DNA of 64,000 nt from Blattabacterium sp. (Blattella germanica) str. Bge (lineage in GTDB: Bacteria; Bacteroidota; Bacteroidia; Flavobacteriales; Blattabacteriaceae). Shown here piece by piece: positions 58,215-64,000 of the stretch (its first letter is position 1; each line of letters begins with the position of its first letter). The position numbers and the translations under genes are program-made. The DNA lies in the NCBI RefSeq assembly GCF_000022605.2, contig NC_013454.1, positions 186,001 through 250,000 on the forward strand, written 5' to 3'. Under the pieces are notes generated by a model, which saw only the letters and a list, made by a program, of their open reading frames with translations, was not told the DNA's origin and ran no database searches.

Positions 58215-58461
58215 GAATAGTAGAAAACAAAAACAAGGAATAGTTGTAAGTGATAAAATGGATAAAACTATTGTAGTCTCTGAGGTTAGAAAAGTGAAAC
58301 ATAGATATTATGAAAAAAGTATTGTAAGGAAAAAAAAATACATGGTTCACGATGAAAAAAATGTATCTAAAAATGGGGATAAAGTTAGTATTATGGAAAT
58401 GCGTCCTATAAGCAAAAAAAAATGTTGGAGATTGGTGTCCATATTAGAAAAATCTAAATAA
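58189..58461 (+). CDS. rpsQ: Small ribosomal subunit protein uS17
   Basis: 90 residues: RKQKQGIVVSDKMDKTIVV, then MVHDEKN, and RPISKKKCWRLVSILEKSK at the end, all typical. The overlap with rpmC suggests translational coupling. Confidence 0.95.
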   Translation: MIEKQKKFRNSRKQKQGIVVSDKMDKTIVVSEVRKVKHRYYEKSIVRKKKYMVHDEKNVSKNGDKVSIMEMRPISKKKCWRLVSILEKSK

Positions 58462-58464
58462 TTT

Positions 58465-58836
58465 ATGTTACAACAAGAATCTATTTGTAAAGTTTCGGAT
58501 AATACAGGAGCAAAAGAAGCTTTGATTATTAGAGTACTAGGTGGAACTAAAAAAAGATATGCTTCTCTAGGAGATTCTATAGTTGTTACTATAAAAGTAG
58601 CTGTTTCCGGAGGAAGTACAGTTAAAAAAGGTCAGGTGTCTAAAGCAGTGATTATTAGAACAAAAAACAGAACAAAAAGAAAAGATGGATCTTATATAAG
58701 TTTTGATGATAATGCTTGTGTATTGATTAATGCTTCTGGAGAAATGATAGGAACAAGAGTTTTTGGTCCTGTAGCAAGAGAACTTAGAGAAAAAGAATAT
58801 ATGAAAATTATATCTTTAGCACAAGAAGTGCTATAA
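58465..58836 (+). CDS. rplN: Large ribosomal subunit protein uL14
   Basis: 123 residues: [33 protein letters not shown], and [16 protein letters not shown]. It is the binding site of RsfS, encoded at 39.7 kb. Confidence 0.97.
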   Translation: MLQQESICKVSDNTGAKEALIIRVLGGTKKRYASLGDSIVVTIKVAVSGGSTVKKGQVSKAVIIRTKNRTKRKDGSYISFDDNACVLINASGEMIGTRVFGPVARELREKEYMKIISLAQEVL

Positions 58837-58860
58837 AACGAATCTGATAATGATAATATC

Positions 58861-59097
58861 ATGTCAAAAATAAAAAAAGAAGATAAAGTATTGATTTTAT
58901 CAGGAAATCATAAAGGAAATGAAGGTATTGTTTCAAAAATTTATCCTAAAAAAAATAAGGTTTTTATACGTGGTATAAATATGATAAAAAGACATTCGAA
59001 ACCTAGTGTTAAAAATCCTAAAGGAGGAATTATAGAAAAAGAAGCTCCTATTCATATATCTAATTTAAGAAAGAAAAAGGATGACGTATCAATCTAG
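58861..59097 (+). CDS. rplX: Large ribosomal subunit protein uL24 (C-terminally shortened)
   Basis: 78 residues instead of about 100. The KOW domain is intact (DKVLILSGNHKGNEGIV, INMIKRHSKPS, GGIIEKEAPIHISNL), but the C-terminal 25 or so residues are lost and the frame ends RKKKDDVSI inside the start of rplE. The loss looks like tolerated reduction, since no other frame restores the missing part. Confidence 0.93.
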   Translation: MSKIKKEDKVLILSGNHKGNEGIVSKIYPKKNKVFIRGINMIKRHSKPSVKNPKGGIIEKEAPIHISNLRKKKDDVSI

Positions 59098-59632
59098 ATT
59101 ACAAAAATTGTACAAGGAAGAAATTGTTCCAAGTTTAATGAAAAAATTTAGATACAAATCTATTATGGAAGTTCCTAAATTAAAAAAAATAGTAGTCCAT
59201 CAAGGAGTTGGTTTATCTGTCATTGACAAAAAAATAATAGATTTTTCTATGAAAGAAATAACGGATATAACAGGACAAAAAGCTATTCTTTGTTATTCTA
59301 AACATGATGAATCTGGTTTTAAATTAAGAAAAGGAATGCCAATAGGAGTAAAAGTTACTTTACGAAGAATAAAAATGTTTGAATTTTTAGAACGATTGAT
59401 TGTTGTTTCTTTACCTAGAGTTAGAGATTTTAATGGAGTAAAAGAAAGCAGTTTTGACGGTTATGGGAATTATAATATGGGAATAATGGAACAAGTTATT
59501 TATCCTGAAATAAATATTGATAAAATTAGAAAAAATATGGGAATGAATATTACATTTGTGACTTCTGCTAAAAATGATATTGAGGCTAAAAATCTTTTAT
59601 CTTCTTTTGGCATACCTTTCAAAAAAAAATAA
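59081..59632 (+). CDS. rplE: Large ribosomal subunit protein uL5
   Basis: 183 residues: [40 protein letters not shown]-type segment ([12 protein letters not shown]), and [14 protein letters not shown]. It binds 5S rRNA. The start overlaps rplX by 17 bases. Confidence 0.97.
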   Translation: MTYQSRLQKLYKEEIVPSLMKKFRYKSIMEVPKLKKIVVHQGVGLSVIDKKIIDFSMKEITDITGQKAILCYSKHDESGFKLRKGMPIGVKVTLRRIKMFEFLERLIVVSLPRVRDFNGVKESSFDGYGNYNMGIMEQVIYPEINIDKIRKNMGMNITFVTSAKNDIEAKNLLSSFGIPFKKK

Positions 59633-59634
59633 AA

Positions 59635-59904
59635 ATGGCTAAAGAATCGGTAAAAGCAAGACAAAGAAAAAGAGAAAAAATGGTAATGAAATATGCAAAT
59701 AAAAGAAAAAGTCTAAAAAAATCTAAAAATTATGAATTGTTACAAAAATTACCTAAAGATGCATCTCCTGTTCGTTTGAGAAACAGATGTTCCATTACTG
59801 GAAGATGTAGAGGGTATATGCGTCAGTTTGGTGTTTCTCGTATTGTTTTTAGAAATTTGGTTTCCCAAGGTTTAATTCCTGGTGTAAAAAAGGCAAGTTG
59901 GTAG
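59635..59904 (+). CDS. rpsN: Small ribosomal subunit protein uS14 (zinc-free type)
   Basis: 89 residues: [16 protein letters not shown] at the start and [19 protein letters not shown] to the end KKASW. It lacks the CxxC pairs of the zinc form. Confidence 0.96.
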   Translation: MAKESVKARQRKREKMVMKYANKRKSLKKSKNYELLQKLPKDASPVRLRNRCSITGRCRGYMRQFGVSRIVFRNLVSQGLIPGVKKASW

Positions 59905-59924
59905 CTAAAATATATTAGTGTGAT

Positions 59925-60308
59925 ATGGATACGATAGCTGATTTTTTAACTAGAATTAGAAATGCCAGTTTAGCAAAACATAAACTTTTAGAAGTCCCCT
60001 CTTCTAAAATAAAAAAAGAAATTTCTGATGTTTTATTGGAAAATGGATATATTTTAAGTTATAAAATAGAAAAAAGTAAAAAAACTATTAAAATTGCTTT
60101 AAAATATTTTCAAGGAAAAACCTCTGTTATCCAACATATAATCAGAATAAGCAAGCCAGGACTTAGAAAATATTGCAAATATAAAAATTTACCTCGTGTG
60201 TTAAATGGATTAGGAATTGCTATAATTTCTACTTCTAATGGAGTGATAACAGATAAACAAGCAAGAAAAAAAAGAATAGGGGGAGAAATTTTGTGTTATG
60301 TGTATTAG
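59925..60308 (+). CDS. rpsH: Small ribosomal subunit protein uS8
   Basis: 127 residues: [48 protein letters not shown] and GGEILCYVY. It binds 16S rRNA helix 21. Confidence 0.97.
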   Translation: MDTIADFLTRIRNASLAKHKLLEVPSSKIKKEISDVLLENGYILSYKIEKSKKTIKIALKYFQGKTSVIQHIIRISKPGLRKYCKYKNLPRVLNGLGIAIISTSNGVITDKQARKKRIGGEILCYVY

Positions 60309-60325
60309 TTAAATAATATTTTGAA

Positions 60326-60871
60326 ATGTCTAGAATTGGAAAAAAACCTATTCCTATTCCTGAAAATGTAAATATAAAGATATTTGACAATAAAATATTA
60401 GTGAAAGGAAATTTAGGTTCTTTAAGTCAAGAGATTTCCAAGAAATTGGAATTTAGTTTAAAAAAAGATTTATTGATAATTACTAGAATTCAAGAAGATA
60501 AAGAATCTAAATCTTTACATGGATTATATCGTGTTTTAATTAATAACATGATTATAGGTGTTACAAAAGGGTTTATTAAAGAACTGGAATTAGTAGGAAT
60601 TGGATATAGAGCTTCTTATAAAGAAAATATTTTAGAACTAAATCTAGGTTTTTCTCATAATATCATGATGCAGATTCCTGAAGAAATTTATGTAGAAATA
60701 AAATCGGAAAAGAGTAAAAATCCTATTTTAGTTTTAAAATCTTATGATAAACAACTTTTAGGGATAGTATCTGCTAAAATTAGATCTTTCAGAATTCCTG
60801 ATCCTTATAAGGGAAAAGGAATAAGATATTTAGGAGAAGAAATTCGTAAAAAGGCTGGAAAATCAGCTTAA
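60326..60871 (+). CDS. rplF: Large ribosomal subunit protein uL6
   Basis: 181 residues: SRIGKKPIPIPENVNI, VTKGFIKELELVGIGYRAS, and PDPYKGKGIRYLGEEIRKKAGKSA, the normal C-terminus. It lies near the factor-binding site. Confidence 0.97.
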   Translation: MSRIGKKPIPIPENVNIKIFDNKILVKGNLGSLSQEISKKLEFSLKKDLLIITRIQEDKESKSLHGLYRVLINNMIIGVTKGFIKELELVGIGYRASYKENILELNLGFSHNIMMQIPEEIYVEIKSEKSKNPILVLKSYDKQLLGIVSAKIRSFRIPDPYKGKGIRYLGEEIRKKAGKSA

Positions 60872-60882
60872 TTTTTATTAAA

Positions 60883-61206
60883 ATGAAAAAAAAAAAACCG
60901 AAAAAAATTTTTGGAGAATTAGATAGACCTAGAATTTCTGTTTTCAGAAGTAATAAACAAATTTATGCTCAAATTATAGATGATATTTCTGGAAATACTT
61001 TGGTTTCATCATCATCGAAAGAAAAAATATTTCATAATTATAAAAAAACAAAAATAGAGTTATCTAATGAAGTAGGAAAATTATTAGGAAATAGAGCTAA
61101 AAAATTGAAAATAAAAAAATTAATATTTGATAAAGGAAGATATTTATATCATGGAAGAATTAGATCTTTAGCTGAAGGAATTAGAGAAATTGGATTAAAG
61201 TTTTAA
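60883..61206 (+). CDS. rplR: Large ribosomal subunit protein uL18 (short N-terminus)
   Basis: 107 residues; RPRISVFRSNKQIYAQIIDD and FDKGRYLYHGRIRSLAEGIR are typical. The Arg-rich N-terminus is about 10 residues shorter than usual. The start codon is followed directly by A12 (60886-60897), read as four Lys codons, a strong slippage site. It binds 5S rRNA. Confidence 0.94.
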   Translation: MKKKKPKKIFGELDRPRISVFRSNKQIYAQIIDDISGNTLVSSSSKEKIFHNYKKTKIELSNEVGKLLGNRAKKLKIKKLIFDKGRYLYHGRIRSLAEGIREIGLKF

Positions 61207-61223
61207 AAAAAATATATGATATA

Positions 61224-61733
61224 ATGTATGATCAAAAAATAAAGTCTACAGGATTAGAATTAAAAGAAAAATTGGTTGGAGTTACAAGAGTATGTAAGGT
61301 GACTAAAGGAAGGAGATATTTTAGTTTTAGTGCTATTGTCATTAAAGGAAATGAAAATGGAATAGTAGGTTATGGTTTTGGAAAGTCTAAAGAAGCACCT
61401 GATGCAATTCATAAAGCTGGAGAACAGGCTAAAAGAAATCTTTGTAAAGTTTGTATTTCTAATGGAACTATTCCTCATGAACAAGAAGCTAAGTATGGAG
61501 GAGCTCACATACTAATTCGTCCAGCTTCTGATGGAACTGGAATTATAGCCGGAGGTCCATTAAAAGCAGTTCTTGAAGCTACTGGATTAAGAAATGTTTT
61601 GTCAAAATCTAAAGGATCTTCTAATCATCATAATGTTATTAAAGCTACTATAAAAGCATTAAGTTATATGAGAGATGTTCATATTATAGCAAAACAGAGA
61701 GGAATTAGTATCAAAAAAGTATATAATGGATGA
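61224..61733 (+). CDS. rpsE: Small ribosomal subunit protein uS5
   Basis: 169 residues: [37 protein letters not shown], and [21 protein letters not shown]. It overlaps rplO by 8 bases, leaving no room for rpmD (uL30), which usually lies between them. Confidence 0.97.
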   Translation: MYDQKIKSTGLELKEKLVGVTRVCKVTKGRRYFSFSAIVIKGNENGIVGYGFGKSKEAPDAIHKAGEQAKRNLCKVCISNGTIPHEQEAKYGGAHILIRPASDGTGIIAGGPLKAVLEATGLRNVLSKSKGSSNHHNVIKATIKALSYMRDVHIIAKQRGISIKKVYNG

Positions 61734-62187
61734 AAACTTAATAAATCGATTATGTCCAAAAAACGGATCTCATAAAAAAAAATTAAGATTGGGAAGAGGA
61801 CAGGGGTCTGGGAAAGGAGGGACTTGTGGAAGAGGACACAAAGGAGCCAAATCTAGATCTGGTTTTTCCAAAAAAAGAGGATTTGAAGGAGGGCAAATGC
61901 CTCTTCAAAGAAGAATACCTAAATTTGGATTTAGGAGACATTTTTTACGTAAAAAATTTGTTTTGATTAATTTAGATACAATTCAAAATTTTGTAAATCA
62001 AGGCAAAATTAAAGATATAGTCAATCCAGAAATTTTATTAAAAAATAATTTAGCAAAAAAAGATGATTTGGTGAAAATATTAGGGAGAGGAACCCTTAAT
62101 TCTTCATTAAAAATATACGCATATAAGTTTAGCAAAAAAGCCTTGTTACATATCAAAAAATCGGGAGGGGAAGCTTTATCTATATGA
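61726..62187 (+). CDS. rplO: Large ribosomal subunit protein uL15
   Basis: 153 residues: [20 protein letters not shown], the [18 protein letters not shown] core, and a C-terminal domain. Directly follows rpsE. Confidence 0.96.
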   Translation: MDENLINRLCPKNGSHKKKLRLGRGQGSGKGGTCGRGHKGAKSRSGFSKKRGFEGGQMPLQRRIPKFGFRRHFLRKKFVLINLDTIQNFVNQGKIKDIVNPEILLKNNLAKKDDLVKILGRGTLNSSLKIYAYKFSKKALLHIKKSGGEALSI

Positions 62188-62199
62188 TAAAATCAATAT

Positions 62200-63591
62200 A
62201 TGGATAATCTTTTAAGATCTTTTTATCATATTTGGAATATTAAAGAATTACGAAAAAAAATAATAGCAACTCTAAGTTTATTGTTGGTATATCGTTTTGG
62301 TGCTTATATCCCTCTTCCAGGAATTAATCCTTTAGGAATTAGTGATTTTATAGAAAAATTTAATTCAGGATCCAAAGGATTGATGCAAATTTTATCCTCT
62401 TTTACTGGAGGAGCTTTTAATAGAGCTTCAGTTTTTGCTTTAGGGATTATGCCTTATATATCTGCTTCTATTATTATTCAATTGATGTGCATAATCATTC
62501 CTTATTTACAAAGATTGCAAAGAGATGGAGAAAGTGGTAGAAAACAAATTAGTTTAATTACAAGATGGTTAACAGTAGGAATATGTTTAATACAAGCTCC
62601 TGTCTATCTTATTTCTTTAACTCAACAATTTATTCCTTTTTCTTCAAATTCTTCTGATAAAACCTATTTAATTGATATAAATACTTTTTATGGAAAAAGT
62701 ATGTTTTGGATTATAGGAATAATGATTTTAACTTCTGGTACTTTATTTACCATGTGGTTAGGAGATAAAATAACAGACAAAGGAATAGGAAATGGAATTT
62801 CTTTGATAATTATGTCCGGAATAATAGCACGTTTTCCAGACGCAGTTGCTAAAGAAATTTTTAGCAAATTAGAAATTGGTAGTGGAGGATTCATAATTTT
62901 ATTTCTTGAATTTTTATTATGGTTATTGGTAATTTTATTTTCTATTATAATCATTCAAGCTATTAGAAAAATACCGGTACAATATGTCTCTCATTATAAA
63001 TCTTTGGAAGTAGGATCTCAGTTGATACAAAAAAAACATCAGTATATTCCACTTAAAATGACAGCAGCAGGTGTAATGCCTATTATATTTTCTCAAGCTA
63101 TTATGCTTTTCCCTTTAACTTTTTCTGATTATGTAAAAAATGTTAATATTAAGAATTTTTTTCATCTTTTTCAAGATATTTATGGTTTATGGTATAATTT
63201 AACTATTTCTATATTAGTGATAGTTTTTACTTTTTTTTATACGGCTATTACAATTCCAGTAAATCAAATGGCTGACGATTTAAAAAGAAATGGGGGTCAT
63301 ATTCCAAGAATTAAACCAGGAAAAGAAACTGCTGAATATATAGATCATGTTTTATCTAAAATAACACTTCCTGGAGCTATTTTATTAGCAATAATTGCTA
63401 TTTTTCCTTCTATAGTTTTTCGTATGGGAATTACTCAAAATTTTGCATTATTTTATGGAGGAACATCATTATTAATTGTAGTAGGAGTAATTTTAGATAT
63501 TTCACAACAAGTGAATATTCATTTATTAAATTATCATTATGATGAATTAATGATGGTAAAAAATCGTAGTGGTAGATATACTAGATTATAA
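62200..63591 (+). CDS. secY: Protein translocase subunit SecY
   Basis: 463 residues with ten membrane segments. [11 protein letters not shown] at the N-terminus, the plug region after it, [14 protein letters not shown], and the cytoplasmic loops with [11 protein letters not shown] and [11 protein letters not shown] that bind SecA and ribosomes. SecG and YajC are encoded elsewhere in the window. Confidence 0.97.
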   Translation: MDNLLRSFYHIWNIKELRKKIIATLSLLLVYRFGAYIPLPGINPLGISDFIEKFNSGSKGLMQILSSFTGGAFNRASVFALGIMPYISASIIIQLMCIIIPYLQRLQRDGESGRKQISLITRWLTVGICLIQAPVYLISLTQQFIPFSSNSSDKTYLIDINTFYGKSMFWIIGIMILTSGTLFTMWLGDKITDKGIGNGISLIIMSGIIARFPDAVAKEIFSKLEIGSGGFIILFLEFLLWLLVILFSIIIIQAIRKIPVQYVSHYKSLEVGSQLIQKKHQYIPLKMTAAGVMPIIFSQAIMLFPLTFSDYVKNVNIKNFFHLFQDIYGLWYNLTISILVIVFTFFYTAITIPVNQMADDLKRNGGHIPRIKPGKETAEYIDHVLSKITLPGAILLAIIAIFPSIVFRMGITQNFALFYGGTSLLIVVGVILDISQQVNIHLLNYHYDELMMVKNRSGRYTRL

Positions 63592-63625
63592 TTTTTTTTG
63601 TATATTATTTGGTAAATATATTTGT

Positions 63626-63841
63626 ATGGCTAAACAAAAGCATATTGAAGTTGATGGAATCATTATAGAATCCTCTCCAAATGCAATGTTTCGTGTTGAA
63701 TTGGAAAATGGATGTATTGTTAAAGCTCATATTTCCGGAAAAATGAGAATGCATTATATAAAAATACTACCAGGAGATAAAGTAAGATTGGAAATGTCTT
63801 CTTATGACTTAGAAAGAGGTAGAATAACTTATAGATATTAA
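63626..63841 (+). CDS. infA: Translation initiation factor IF-1
   Basis: 71 residues: [45 protein letters not shown], an S1-like OB fold that blocks the A site at initiation. ATG at 63626 is chosen because the in-frame extension upstream (from GTG 63569) overlaps secY and matches nothing. Confidence 0.97.
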   Translation: MAKQKHIEVDGIIIESSPNAMFRVELENGCIVKAHISGKMRMHYIKILPGDKVRLEMSSYDLERGRITYRY

Positions 63842-63860
63842 ATTAAATATTATTATTTTT

Positions 63861-63977
63861 ATGAAAGTAAGAGCTTCTTTAAAAAAAAGAACTGAAAATT
63901 GTAAAATAGTCAGTAGAAAAGGACGTTTGCGAATTATTAACAAAAAAAATCCTAGATTTAAACAAAAACAGGGGTAA
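63861..63977 (+). CDS. rpmJ: Large ribosomal subunit protein bL36 (zinc-free)
   Basis: 38 residues: [20 protein letters not shown], then [18 protein letters not shown]. Only one Cys is present, so this is the zinc-free type. It starts 19 bases after infA, the normal order in Bacteroidota. Confidence 0.95.
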   Translation: MKVRASLKKRTENCKIVSRKGRLRIINKKNPRFKQKQG

Positions 63978-63983
63978 ATTAAT

Positions 63984-64000
63984 ATGTCAGTTCGAATTTC
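63984..64000 (+). CDS. rpsM: Small ribosomal subunit protein uS13 (first codons, truncated by window end)
   Basis: Only MSVRI and part of a further codon are visible, starting 6 bases after rpmJ. The sequence and the normal gene order infA-rpmJ-rpsM support S13; the evidence is limited to five codons. Confidence 0.7.

Noticed and set aside
63569..63625. Longer infA starting inside secY
   Set aside because: The extra residues do not belong to the IF-1 family; ATG 63626 gives the normal 71-residue protein.

Overview
The window is a gene-dense, strongly AT-rich stretch of core chromosome from a flavobacterial (Bacteroidota) organism with a reduced genome. Gene set and protein style fit an obligate insect endosymbiont of the Blattabacterium type (cockroach symbiont); this is inference from the sequence. 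The clues are the flavobacterial form of the RNA polymerase omega subunit, a long NusB, bTHX, the gene order miaB / sigma-54 activator / lptE / secG / groES / groEL, several exact TAnnTTTG (-7 type) promoter elements of Bacteroidota, few Shine-Dalgarno sequences, several TTG starts, long A/T homopolymers inside genes, and no mobile elements. No gap between genes exceeds about 210 bases, and I saw no rRNA, CRISPR, insertion sequence or prophage.

Layout. 1-9 kb: the 3' half of rpoC, glnS, folC, tRNA-Val(UAC), miaA, aroC and a DEAD-box helicase. 9-18 kb: a MATE exporter, gcvT, queD, idi, a menaquinone pair (hotdog thioesterase and isochorismate synthase), type II NADH dehydrogenase, a membrane zinc peptidase, bTHX, coaE, yajC and nusB. 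18-28 kb: an MsbA-like ABC exporter, a DUF3276 protein, kdsC, then the leftward run pncB, miaB, sigma-54 activator, lptE, secG, groES, groEL. 28-45 kb: an RRM protein, dapA, ferritin, omega, a small transaldolase, lpdA, adk, obgE, clpX, SRP RNA, pyrG, yidC, birA, rsfS, ftsH, cdsA, psd and dnaK. 45-64 kb: rplM-rpsI-rpsB-tsf, gpmI, map, then the fused str-S10-spc ribosomal block from rpsL to the start of rpsM.

How it fits together. Most of the window is transcription, translation, protein folding and export. The metabolic remnants are those expected of a nutritional symbiont: chorismate (aroC), lysine or diaminopimelate (dapA), folate (folC, gcvT), menaquinone, NAD, CoA, CTP, isoprenoids, and glycine cleavage together with lpdA.

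Main observations. (1) rpsI and rplB each lack, by one A in an A6 tract, the frame that would give the normal flavobacterial C-terminus (FSKR-stop in S9, RRKK-stop in L2). This suggests rescue by polymerase slippage, recent indels, or homopolymer errors. (2) groES and dnaK share a sigma-54-like -24/-12 element (GG-N10-GC and GG-N10-GG) and TGAC/GTCA inverted repeats upstream. A sigma-54 activator is encoded three genes upstream of groES, so a sigma-54 chaperone regulon is a testable idea. (3) The miaA tail is encoded on the antisense strand of tRNA-Val. (4) Methionine aminopeptidase has Glu in place of a metal-ligand Asp. (5) rpmD is absent from its usual place.
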